The notes beneath the pieces were generated by a model, which was given only the letters and a program-made list of their open reading frames with translations, was not told the DNA's origin and made no database searches. Positions 53,206 to 61,894 of a DNA stretch of 64,000 bases are shown in pieces (positions within the stretch are counted from its first letter, which is position 1; each line of letters starts with the position of its first letter). The position numbers and the translations under genes were made by a program. This DNA comes from Rhodanobacter spathiphylli B39 (lineage in GTDB: Bacteria; Pseudomonadota; Gammaproteobacteria; Xanthomonadales; Rhodanobacteraceae), in NCBI RefSeq assembly GCF_000264295.1, contig NZ_AJXT01000003.1:85880-149879 (forward strand), in the 5' to 3' direction.

Positions 53206-54705
53206 TCAGCCGGCCATCTTGCTGCGGCGGATGCCGTAGGCGAAGTAGATCACGCAGCCCAGCGCCATCCAGATGATGAAGCGCTCGTAGGTGATCCAAG
53301 GCAGGCCGTAGATCAGCGCCGCCGAAAACGCGATGCCCAGCGGCGCGGTGAACCACACCGCCGGCGTGCGGAAGTTGCGCTGCAGGTCCGGCCGGCGCAC
53401 GCGCAGCAGCATGATCGAGGCGCAGATGATGATGAAGGCGCTGAGCGTGCCGATGTTGACCAGCTCGGCCACCTCGCCGATCGGCAGCAGTCCGGCGACC
53501 AGCGCGGTGAACACGCCGAGGATCAGGGTCGGCCGCGCCGGCGTGCCGAAGCGCGGGCTGACCTTGGCGAACCAGGCCGGCAACAGGCCGTCGCGGGCCA
53601 GCGCGAACCAGATCCGCGCCGCACCCAGCATGAAGGCGAACAGCACGCTGGTGACGCCGATCACCGCCGCCGCGGCGATGGCCACGCTGAGCCAGTGCAG
53701 GCCGATCTGTTCGAACGCGTCGGACACCGACGCCTCGCCGCCGAGGTTGCTGTAGTGGGTGATGCCGGTGAGCACCAGCGACACCGCGATGTACAGCACC
53801 ATCGCGATCGCCAGCGACAGCAGCACCGCGCGCGGCAGGTCGCGCTGCGGGTGCTTGGACTCCTCCGCCGCGGTGGTCAGCGTGTCGTAGCCGAACACCG
53901 CGAAGAACACCACGCTGGCGCCGGTCAGCACGCCCGACCAGCCGAAGTGGCCGACTCCGCTGGCGGCGTCGACCACGCGGGCGGGCACGAACGGATGCCA
54001 GTTCGCCGGGTCGATGTAGAACACGCCGACCAGCACCACCAGCAGCACGCCGATCACCTTGATCGCCACCACCAGGGTGTTGAAGCGCGCGCCCCACTCG
54101 GTGCGCACGGTCAGCAGGATCGCCACGCCGATCGACACCGCCGCCGCGATCACGTTGAAGCGGTGGCCGTCGCTGGGCCCGGTGATCGCGGTGGAGCCGT
54201 GCAGGCCGAACAGTTGCTGCAGGTAATACTGCATCGTCTGCGCGCTCATGCTCTGCTGCGCCCACTCCGGCAGGTGCACGCCGGCGGAGTTCAGCAACAC
54301 CTGCACGTAGCCGGACCAGCCGATCGCCACCACCGCGACCACCAGCGCGTACTCCAGCAGCAGGTCCCAGCCGATGATCCACGCGGCGAACTCGCCGAGC
54401 ACCGCGTAGCCGTAGGTATAGGCGCTGCCGGTGACCGGGATCAGCCCGGCGAACTCGGCGTAGCACAACGCCGCGCAGGCGCTGCCGAAACCGGCGATCA
54501 GGAAGCTGATGGCCACCGCGGGGCCCGCGTTCATCGCCGCCTGCTGGCCGGCCAGCACGAAGATGCCCACGCCGATGATGCCGCCGATGCCGATCGCGGT
54601 GAGCTGCCACAGGCCCAGCACCCGGCGGAAGTCGCTGCGGGTGCCGGCTTCGGCCTGCAACTGTTCGATCGTCTTGTGCCGCACCAGCTTGCCGAGGAAA
54701 CCCAT
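53206..54705 (-). CDS. APC-family cationic amino acid permease
   Basis: 499 residues from the ATG at 54705 (GGGGTG upstream). About twelve membrane helices. The N-terminal GLWQLTAIGIGGIIGVGIFV and TGSAYTYGYAVLGEFAAWII are the signature of cationic amino acid transporters (YfnA/CAT-like). Two conserved extracellular loops are present. The substrate is most likely a basic or neutral amino acid. Confidence 0.9.
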   Translation of the reverse strand: MGFLGKLVRHKTIEQLQAEAGTRSDFRRVLGLWQLTAIGIGGIIGVGIFVLAGQQAAMNAGPAVAISFLIAGFGSACAALCYAEFAGLIPVTGSAYTYGYAVLGEFAAWIIGWDLLLEYALVVAVVAIGWSGYVQVLLNSAGVHLPEWAQQSMSAQTMQYYLQQLFGLHGSTAITGPSDGHRFNVIAAAVSIGVAILLTVRTEWGARFNTLVVAIKVIGVLLVVLVGVFYIDPANWHPFVPARVVDAASGVGHFGWSGVLTGASVVFFAVFGYDTLTTAAEESKHPQRDLPRAVLLSLAIAMVLYIAVSLVLTGITHYSNLGGEASVSDAFEQIGLHWLSVAIAAAAVIGVTSVLFAFMLGAARIWFALARDGLLPAWFAKVSPRFGTPARPTLILGVFTALVAGLLPIGEVAELVNIGTLSAFIIICASIMLLRVRRPDLQRNFRTPAVWFTAPLGIAFSAALIYGLPWITYERFIIWMALGCVIYFAYGIRRSKMAG

Positions 54706-54902
54706 TGCACACCCCTGATCGCATGACCGCCGGAAACCAGCGGCGATCATAGCGAATACCGCCCATCGTGTTGGCCCGTGCGCGGCATGCTGCGCTGCAC
54801 CTGTACACCTGCGCGCGACGCGGGCGAACATGCGTCCACGCATCCACGACCGGCCCGCGGGCGGGCGGTGATGGAGGCGACCACGACCCGGGGAATACAT
54901 CC

Positions 54903-57401
54903 ATGCTCATCCGCACCCATCGTCTGGCTGCCGGCATCGCCTGCGCCCTGCTTGCCGGCACGTTCGGCGTGTCGGCCAACGCTTCGGCGCAGGACACCAG
55001 CCCGCCGCCGGCAGCGGCCACCACGAATGCCACCGAGCTGGGCAAGATCACGGTGACCGCGCAGAGCCGCACGCAGGAAGTGCAGGACGTGCCGATCGCG
55101 ATGGACATCGTCACCGCGAAGCAGCTCGACATCATCGCCGCCACCGATCTCAGCCAGACCAACCTGTTCGTGCCCGGCGTGGTGATCGACGGCAGCGACC
55201 CGACCCAGCCGACCTACCGCATGCGCGGCATCGAGACCAACGACTTCGGCATCGGCACCGACTCGGCCGTCGGCGTCTACGTCAACGGCGTCTACCAGAC
55301 GCGCTCCGGCGGCGCGCTGATGGCGCTCAACGACGTGGCCCGGGTCGAGGTGCTGAAAGGCCCGCAAGGCACCCTGTTCGGCCGCAACACCGCCGCTGGC
55401 GCGATCTCGATCGTCACCAACGAGCCGACCGACAAGCTCGAGGGCAAGGCCCGCGTCCGCTATGGCGAGTACGGCAGGCGCTACGGCGACGCCCTGCTCA
55501 ACGTGCCGGTGAACCAGGACCTGGCCGTGCGCATGAGCTTCCTGGACAACCAGAGCAACGGCTACCTCAGGGATGCCGTCACCGGCCAGCACTACGGCAA
55601 GGACGACGAATGGGGCACGCGCATGGTGGCGCGCTGGCAAGTCACGCCCGACAGTACAGTGCACCTGTCGTGGGACCATGACCGCCTGAAGCAGCCTTCA
55701 CGCATGGACGTGGGCCTGATCCCGCTGTCCTCTACCGACCTGTACCAGCGCGCGCCGTTCCCGGCCGACCCGTCGACCTGGTACGACCCGCGCCACGCGC
55801 CGTTCTTCAACGACAGCAACGGCGGCCGCGAACGCCGCCAGTACAACGGCTGGACCCTGGCCTTCGACCACGGCTTCGACTGGGGCGGCTTCAGTTCGAC
55901 CACCAACTACGCGGCCTACAACATCTCGCACGTCGAGGACGGCGACGGCACCAACCACGTCACCACCCACCTCGACACCGGCGTGATCAGCGAGGGGCGC
56001 ACGCTGTACCAGGAGTTCAAGCTCAACGGCAGCAACGAGCGGGTCGACTGGGTCGCCGGCGCCAGCTACTACATGGAACGCGCGAAACAGACCAGCCTGG
56101 CTACGGTAAACACCGACACCTACGACACGCTGGCGATCAACAGCGGCCTCGGTGCCAACTTCACCCCGGACGGCACGCTGTTCCACTACTTCGACTCGCT
56201 GCTGCAGGCGTTCAACCTGCCCTACCGCCTGCTCGGCGATCCGTGGACCGAGACGATCAGCAACAACGGCCACTTCAATTCCTACGCGGTGTACGGCGAC
56301 GCGATCTGGCACGTCACCGACAAGCTCAACATCACCACCGGCCTGCGCTACACCCATGACCGCAAGTATTTCGACTGGTACACGCCGGTGCGCTACGCGC
56401 CCCAGCTCGACGCGACGGTCGACCAGCTCGACGCGGCCGGCATCCTGGCGCTGGCGCCGCTGCTCACCGGCGGCGCGCTGAGTGCCGACGCCCTGCGCGC
56501 CATCCTCACCCAGAACCAGATCTTCCCCAACGCGGTGGGCCAGCTGGTCAGCAAGGACAACCGCTGGAACGACCTGAGCCCGCGCCTGGTCGCCGACTAC
56601 AAGTTCACCCCGGACACGATGGCTTACCTGTCGCTGGCCCGGGGCTACAAGGCTGGCGGCTACAACGGCACCGAGCCCGGTTCGCAGTTCCAGCCGGAGA
56701 AAGTGTGGAACGCCGAGCTCGGCATCAAGAGCACCTTCCCCGACCAGCACCTGCTGCTGAATGCCTCGATCTACCACTACCGCTACACCGACAAGCAGAC
56801 CCTGGTGGTGGTGCCGTCCACCGACGGCCTCGGCGTGCCGACCTACCAGGTCAGCAACACCAGCCAGGACGCCACCGGCGTGGACCTGCAGGTGCAATGG
56901 GTGCCGCTGGACGATCTGCGGCTGGGCTTCAACGGCAGCTACATCGACTCGAAATACTCCACCGCACGCGTGCCGGCCGGCGTCGACGCCAACGGCGACG
57001 CGCTCTACCTGGATGTCTCCGGCCAGCCGGTGGACGAGCCGAAGTTCTCCTACAGCTTCAGCGGCGACTACACCTGGCACGGCGTGGCCCGGGGCGACCT
57101 GAGCTTCCACGCCAACTACGGCTATCGCGGGCGCATGCGCTGCAACGATGCCTCGGTCTACCAGGGCAAGTGCGCCTTGCCGACCAACTTCGACTTGGGC
57201 GAGCCGCAGCAACGCACCGACCTGCGCCTCGACTGGAACGCGGCGAACGGCCGCTGGGGCCTCGGCGCCTACGTGCAGAACCTGTTCGACAAGCAGTACG
57301 TCAGCGGGCTGGGCACGATCTCGCAGTCGGTGCTGGGCACGCCGTACGCCTACGTCACGCCCCCGCGGATGTGGGGCGTGGAAGCGCGCGTGAAGTTCTG
57401 A
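54903..57401 (+). CDS. TonB-dependent receptor
   Basis: 832 residues; ATG at 54903. Signal peptide about 1-29 (ending ANASAQ), a TonB box-like ITVTAQSRT at about 50 and the plug with PTYRMRGIETNDFGIG and VEVLKGPQGTLFGRNTAAGAISIVT, typical of the plug domain. The barrel ends with ...GVEARVKF, terminal Phe. The sequence is unlike the iron-linked receptor at the window start and is of the oligosaccharide/general type often found in multiple copies in Xanthomonadales. Substrate unknown. Confidence 0.92.
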   Translation: MLIRTHRLAAGIACALLAGTFGVSANASAQDTSPPPAAATTNATELGKITVTAQSRTQEVQDVPIAMDIVTAKQLDIIAATDLSQTNLFVPGVVIDGSDPTQPTYRMRGIETNDFGIGTDSAVGVYVNGVYQTRSGGALMALNDVARVEVLKGPQGTLFGRNTAAGAISIVTNEPTDKLEGKARVRYGEYGRRYGDALLNVPVNQDLAVRMSFLDNQSNGYLRDAVTGQHYGKDDEWGTRMVARWQVTPDSTVHLSWDHDRLKQPSRMDVGLIPLSSTDLYQRAPFPADPSTWYDPRHAPFFNDSNGGRERRQYNGWTLAFDHGFDWGGFSSTTNYAAYNISHVEDGDGTNHVTTHLDTGVISEGRTLYQEFKLNGSNERVDWVAGASYYMERAKQTSLATVNTDTYDTLAINSGLGANFTPDGTLFHYFDSLLQAFNLPYRLLGDPWTETISNNGHFNSYAVYGDAIWHVTDKLNITTGLRYTHDRKYFDWYTPVRYAPQLDATVDQLDAAGILALAPLLTGGALSADALRAILTQNQIFPNAVGQLVSKDNRWNDLSPRLVADYKFTPDTMAYLSLARGYKAGGYNGTEPGSQFQPEKVWNAELGIKSTFPDQHLLLNASIYHYRYTDKQTLVVVPSTDGLGVPTYQVSNTSQDATGVDLQVQWVPLDDLRLGFNGSYIDSKYSTARVPAGVDANGDALYLDVSGQPVDEPKFSYSFSGDYTWHGVARGDLSFHANYGYRGRMRCNDASVYQGKCALPTNFDLGEPQQRTDLRLDWNAANGRWGLGAYVQNLFDKQYVSGLGTISQSVLGTPYAYVTPPRMWGVEARVKF

Positions 57402-57414
57402 CCGACCCGCCGTC

Positions 57415-57436
57415 GCTCCCCTGCCCGCAGGGGAGC
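57415..57436 (+). terminator. Hairpin after the TonB-dependent receptor
   Basis: GCTCCCCTG and CAGGGGAGC form a perfect 9-bp stem around CCCG, 13 bp after the receptor stop. Strong stem, no T-run. Confidence 0.6.
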
Positions 57437-57470
57437 TGCCCGGAGGGCTGAGGGGTGCTCTTGAGAGACG

Positions 57471-58739
57471 TCACCCCGTCGCAGCGTCGTGACGCAGCGA
57501 AGACGACGGGTGCGGTCCGCCCAGCCAGGGCAGCGCCAGCGCGCTGAGCCCGAACACCACCGCGATGGCCAGGGCGATACGGCCGTCCAGATGGCCAATC
57601 CCGAACCAGCGCCCGCTGAGCAGCGGCACGGCGGCGGTGGCCAGCACGCGGACGCCTTCGGCCCACACCGCCCAGCGCCGGCCTTCCATCAACGCACCGA
57701 CCACGCACAGGCTGGCGACCAGGTACAGCGCATACAGCAGCAGGGCGGAAAAGCCGGCGCTGCCGGCCATGCCGAGGAACTGCGTGGCCATGCCCAGCAG
57801 CAGGGCGAACTGCACCAGCACGTAGAGTTTCAGCGGCCGCGACAGGGGCGGATCGAAGCGCTCGGTGGGCATGGTGAAGTCGGGCTTCGGGAAGCGCGCC
57901 GCCACGTCGGCCGGACGCCAGCCCGGCGGCTTGATCCACACCAGCAGCTTGTCGCGCCAGCGCTTCGCATGCCACGCGTCCTGCGCGGTCTTCCAGTACA
58001 CCTCGGCGTTCGCCCACAGCGGGTTCCAGCTGCGCAGCGGCGAGCGCGTGCCGTAGACCGGCTTGTCGCTGTCATCCTCCTCGACAAAGGTGCCGAACAG
58101 GCGATCCCACACGATCAGGATGCCGCCGTAGTTGCGGTCCAGGTAGCGATCGTTCACCGCGTGATGGGCGCGATGGTTGGACGGCGAACAGAACACCCGG
58201 TCGAACCAGCCGAGCCGGCCGATCTGTTCGGTGTGGACCCAGAACTGGTACAGCAGGTCGATCAGCGCCACCACCACGAACACCTTCAGCGGCACGCCGA
58301 CGATCGCCATCGGCAGGTAGAACAACCAGCCCAGCAGCGCGCCGCTGCCGGTCTGGCGCAGCGCGGTGGACAGGTTGTAGTGCTCGCTCTGGTGATGCAC
58401 CACGTGGGCGGCCCACAGGATGTTCACCTCGTGGCCCATGCGGTGCAGCCAGTAGTAGCAGAAGTCGTAGAACAGCAGCGCGCCGGCCCACACCCACAGG
58501 CTGTTCTCCGGCAGCGCGAACAGCGCCAGGTGCTCGACGCACCAGGCATAGATGCCGATCGTCACCAGCTTGGTGAACACGCCGACCAGCTGCGAGATCA
58601 CGCCCAGCCCGATGCTGTTGATCGCATCGTTGGCCGCGTATGCCTGCCGTCCGCGCAGTTTCGCCACCAGCAATTCGATGCCGATCAGCAGGAAGAAGAC
58701 CGGTGTGGCCCAGGTGATGATGAGTTCCTGCGTATTCAC
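57471..58739 (-). CDS. Sterol desaturase/fatty acid hydroxylase-family protein (AGMO-like)
   Basis: 422 residues from a GTG that overlaps the previous gene's stop (GTGA). The histidine clusters of the di-iron membrane hydroxylases are all present: HRMGH, HVVHH (with QSEHYN), HTEQ and SNHRAHHAVND, followed by YGGILIVWDRLFGT. Length and motifs resemble alkylglycerol monooxygenase (TMEM195). The preceding gene encodes a YhhN/TMEM86-like protein, known in animals as lysoplasmalogenase, so a role in ether-lipid cleavage is plausible (inference). Confidence 0.85.
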   Translation of the reverse strand: MNTQELIITWATPVFFLLIGIELLVAKLRGRQAYAANDAINSIGLGVISQLVGVFTKLVTIGIYAWCVEHLALFALPENSLWVWAGALLFYDFCYYWLHRMGHEVNILWAAHVVHHQSEHYNLSTALRQTGSGALLGWLFYLPMAIVGVPLKVFVVVALIDLLYQFWVHTEQIGRLGWFDRVFCSPSNHRAHHAVNDRYLDRNYGGILIVWDRLFGTFVEEDDSDKPVYGTRSPLRSWNPLWANAEVYWKTAQDAWHAKRWRDKLLVWIKPPGWRPADVAARFPKPDFTMPTERFDPPLSRPLKLYVLVQFALLLGMATQFLGMAGSAGFSALLLYALYLVASLCVVGALMEGRRWAVWAEGVRVLATAAVPLLSGRWFGIGHLDGRIALAIAVVFGLSALALPWLGGPHPSSSLRHDAATG

Positions 58740-59482
58740 TTCGCCGCCTCTTTCTCGATCGAAGGCTCGACGCGCTGCACCGAGCGCGCGATCCACCACA
58801 ACGCCAGATAGTACGCCGCCAGCACCCACAGGCTGGACCACGGCAGCGGACCATCGAAGCGGTTCCACGCCAGCAGGCAATCGCTGAGCATGAAGGTCAG
58901 GCCGCCGAGCGCCGCCAGACGTGCCGCCGGCGCCTGCGGGTCGCCGCGTTGGGCCAGCACCCGTGCGCGCACCAGCGCCTGGCCGCCCATGCTGGCCAGC
59001 ACCACCACGTAGACGATCACCGGAATGCGCAGCGCCGGCCCGATCGCGCCCCACAACAGGACCATGTTCACCGCGCCGAAACCCAGCGTGGCCAGCAGCA
59101 GCCACGGCCGCGCCGCGAAGCGGCAGTCGCCGGTGAACGCGGCGATGAAACACAGATGGCCGCACAGGAAGGCCAGCAGCCCCGGCACGAACAGGTCGCC
59201 CGGCAGCATCAGCAGGACGTCGCCCAGCAGCGAGCAGGCGATGCCGGCAAGCACCAGCCGCCGGTAGCGCGGCGATTGGGCCGGCCGCGACTGCCAGGCC
59301 AGCACGAAGATCAGCACGGTGGCCAGCGGCTTGCCCAGCCAGTGCAGCCACTGCCATGCCGGCGACGGATGGCTGGCCGCGAGCAGCGCGCCGGCGATGG
59401 CGGCAGACGCCGCCAGCAGGATGGCCGCGGCCAGTCCCCGCGGGTAGCGTGGCGCGGCGGTATCGAAGGCAAGAACGGACAT
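58736..59482 (-). CDS. YhhN/TMEM86-family membrane protein (putative lysoplasmalogenase)
   Basis: 248 residues from the ATG at 59482. About eight short hydrophobic segments. Conserved family features include a YRRLVLAGIACSLLGDVLLM segment, FLCGHLCFIAAFT and the late FMLSDCLLAWNRF. The stop overlaps the next gene start (GTGA), showing translational coupling to the hydroxylase-like gene. Human TMEM86B hydrolyses the vinyl ether bond of lysoplasmalogens; bacterial members are little studied. Confidence 0.85.
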   Translation of the reverse strand: MSVLAFDTAAPRYPRGLAAAILLAASAAIAGALLAASHPSPAWQWLHWLGKPLATVLIFVLAWQSRPAQSPRYRRLVLAGIACSLLGDVLLMLPGDLFVPGLLAFLCGHLCFIAAFTGDCRFAARPWLLLATLGFGAVNMVLLWGAIGPALRIPVIVYVVVLASMGGQALVRARVLAQRGDPQAPAARLAALGGLTFMLSDCLLAWNRFDGPLPWSSLWVLAAYYLALWWIARSVQRVEPSIEKEAAK

Positions 59483-59565
59483 GCGTGGCCCCGTGGACGA
59501 CTGCCGTCGATCATAGCCGGATGCCGCCACCTGTCGGCCAGGCTTGAACGCCGGGTCGGCCTCGC

Positions 59566-59823
59566 TCAGCGCGGCGCGGTCGCGCGTCGGCGCGGGCTGC
59601 CGTACATCTCGCGATAGACCTCGCTGACCCGCGCCTCCAGCGTGCCGCCCTGGCGCGCCTGGCTGAAGGCCTCATTCAATTGTTTCTCCGCCACATGCAG
59701 ATGACGCAGGAAACGGCGCTCGTCGCCGGACAGCCCGCACTCGGCCATCTGCTGTTCCAGCGTGGGGTCGACGGGCGGGTCATCGGGCGTGGGGTTCGGG
59801 GATGGTGGCAGACGGTCTTTCAT
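59566..59823 (-). CDS. Small conserved-looking hypothetical protein
   Basis: 85 residues from the ATG at 59823 (codon 1 of KDRLPPSPNPTPDDPP). A Pro/Asp-rich N-terminus is followed by a helical region (LSGDERRFLRHLHVAEKQLN, then ARVSEVYREMYGSPRR). No family recognised. Lies between the lipid gene pair and the phosphotransferase gene; may be cotranscribed with either. Confidence 0.6.
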   Translation of the reverse strand: MKDRLPPSPNPTPDDPPVDPTLEQQMAECGLSGDERRFLRHLHVAEKQLNEAFSQARQGGTLEARVSEVYREMYGSPRRRATAPR

Positions 59824-59945
59824 GCCGGAAACGAAGCAAGACACTTGCCATTCAGCTTTCCGCCGCGACGCCGCCTCGCTGCGTCACATGGCGCCGGCGT
59901 GGATCGGCGCCACGACGGGAGGGCGGCGCAAACTGCCCCGGGGTG

Positions 59946-61658
59946 TCACTGGTAGACATGCAGCCGGTTGATCGTCCAGGCGTGGTACGAAGCCAGCACC
60001 CCGGGAATCGCGCAGTCGTCGTACAGCCCGCTGCAGCGCGTGCGCAATTCGCGCGACGCGGTGAAATACGCATCGGTGGGCACGCCGGCCGCCTGCAGCA
60101 CCATGCCGGGCAGGAAGGCGATGTCGAGCATCGGATACGCCGGCAGCGGCGGGCCGGCGAAATTGCTCTTCACCATGTAGTAGGTCAGGTAGTCGTGATA
60201 CGGCGCCAGCGCGGGCGGCGTGTTCCGCTGCAGGTCGCGGATGCCGCCATTGAACGAGGGCTGGTGGTCGCCGAAGTGCACCAGCACGGTCGGCTGCGGG
60301 CGGTCGAGGAAGGCGCGTTCGAGCCCGCGCATCGCCACGTCCGAATCGTGCAGCCGCGACAGGTAGGTGTCGAAGTTCAGCGCCATGCCCGGCGCAAGCC
60401 CGCGCAGCAGGTTGCGGTAGGGCGCCGGCAGCTTGTTCATCGGCTGGTGGTCGTGCGGGCCGTGCTGGTTCAAGGTCAGGATCATGATGAACACCGGCTG
60501 CCCCGGCTTCCTGAGCTTGTCGTACAAGCGTTTGGCCGCGGCGAACATCTGCGCGTCGCTTTCCTCCCATTCCTCCAAGCCCAGTTCGTCGGCGCCGTAC
60601 AGATGGTCGAAACCATAGGCGCGGTACGCGTTGTCGCCGTTGATGAAGCTGGCGCCGGTGGGATACACGCCGATGGTGAGGTAACCCAGCCGGCGCAGTT
60701 GCAGCGCCAGCGCATCGTGCACGTTGGGGGCCAGCACGTAGGGCGCATACATGCCGCCGGAGCCGAAGATGTCCTGCGGCATGCCGGTCAGCGCGGCGAA
60801 CTCGCTGACCCAGGTGCCGCCGCCGAAGGTATGCACGCGCAGCACGCCGTGCCCCCGCGTGCGGGCATCGGGCCGGAACATCGCCACCCGGCACGCCGGC
60901 ACGTTGCAGTCGGTGTAGTTCGACGGATCGAAGGTGCTTTCCTCCAGCACCTGCACGATGTCCGGATACGGCGGCGGCCGGCTGGCCGGTGCGCCCGACG
61001 CGGTGGCGCCCCAGTCGCGCTCGGCCACCTCGTCGCTGGCCATCGGCGGCAACTGCACGTCGGCATCGCGCAGGTTCACGAAGAAATTGGTCAGCTGCGC
61101 GTCGTCGGACATCTTCTGCCACGCATTGCGCGCATGGGCCCGGGCGAACGGCCCGGCCGGCAGCATGCACAGCCAGAAACCCAGCGCGCAGGCCGCGATC
61201 CCGCCCAGCCGGATCGGCAGCGCCCGCGACGCTCGCAAGCCGGCCAGCAGGCGCCAGTCCCAGCGCCACACCAGGTACAGCAGCGGCGGCAGCAGCAGGC
61301 ACAGCGCGAGGCCGACGGTGTACAGGTGCGGGTAGTGGCGCAAGGTGTCGATCAGGCTGGTGCGCACGTAGTAGATGAAGTCCGACGGCATCAGCTGCGA
61401 ATCGAGATAACGCAGCTTCAGCACTGCCACCGACTTCAGCAGCAGGAACAGCCCGCCGCCCACCACCAGTCCGCTGGCAAAACGCCCGAACGCCAGCAGC
61501 AGCACGCCGCAACTGCACAGCATCAGCGCCATGATGAAGGCGCGCTGCAGCGGCAGCGGTTCCTGCCACGCCGTCAGCGCGATGCAGCCGCCCAGAAACG
61601 CCAGCGCGCACAACACCACCACACCGGCTCGCGATGGGCGCAAAAATAATCGACGCAT
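59946..61658 (-). CDS. LTA-synthase/phosphoglycerol transferase-like membrane enzyme
   Basis: 570 residues. Five membrane segments in the first 175 residues, then a periplasmic sulfatase-fold domain: IVQVLEESTFDPSNYTDC, TFGGGTWVSEFAALTG with the likely catalytic Thr region, DNAYRAYGFDHLY and NQHGPHDHQPM followed by a late HFGDHQPSFNG. This layout matches the LtaS/OpgB group that moves phosphoglycerol or phosphoethanolamine groups onto envelope glycans. The acceptor is unknown in this Gram-negative setting. Confidence 0.85.
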   Translation of the reverse strand: MRRLFLRPSRAGVVVLCALAFLGGCIALTAWQEPLPLQRAFIMALMLCSCGVLLLAFGRFASGLVVGGGLFLLLKSVAVLKLRYLDSQLMPSDFIYYVRTSLIDTLRHYPHLYTVGLALCLLLPPLLYLVWRWDWRLLAGLRASRALPIRLGGIAACALGFWLCMLPAGPFARAHARNAWQKMSDDAQLTNFFVNLRDADVQLPPMASDEVAERDWGATASGAPASRPPPYPDIVQVLEESTFDPSNYTDCNVPACRVAMFRPDARTRGHGVLRVHTFGGGTWVSEFAALTGMPQDIFGSGGMYAPYVLAPNVHDALALQLRRLGYLTIGVYPTGASFINGDNAYRAYGFDHLYGADELGLEEWEESDAQMFAAAKRLYDKLRKPGQPVFIMILTLNQHGPHDHQPMNKLPAPYRNLLRGLAPGMALNFDTYLSRLHDSDVAMRGLERAFLDRPQPTVLVHFGDHQPSFNGGIRDLQRNTPPALAPYHDYLTYYMVKSNFAGPPLPAYPMLDIAFLPGMVLQAAGVPTDAYFTASRELRTRCSGLYDDCAIPGVLASYHAWTINRLHVYQ

Positions 61659-61894
61659 GCCTGGTCAGTCCCCCTGTAGGACGCTATGGGCGTGGGCAGC
61701 GGAAATCGTCCGGACTGCAAACCCTGCCACTCACGCCCTTGTCACCGAGCCGTCATCTTACGGTCTTGGCCGCCGTGCTGCGCGGCGGCGGACTCGCGCC
61801 GGCACGGAGCCATTCATCGGCCCCGGCACGCATCCGGCCATGCCGATCTGCTAGTTTCTGCGGCCTGACCCAAGCTCCCCGCCCCGGAATCCCC

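Noticed and set aside
49745..53239. Open frame of 1164 codons on the plus strand across the peptidase and cyclase genes
   Set aside because: It runs antisense to the M61 gene and out of frame through the GGDEF gene, both of which have intact catalytic motifs.
52793..55162. Open frame of 789 codons on the minus strand
   Set aside because: It is a shadow of the amino acid permease in another frame, Arg/Gly/Ala-rich and without membrane segments.
59802..61649. Open frame of 615 codons on the plus strand
   Set aside because: Antisense to the LTA-synthase-like gene, low-complexity Gln/Arg/His translation.
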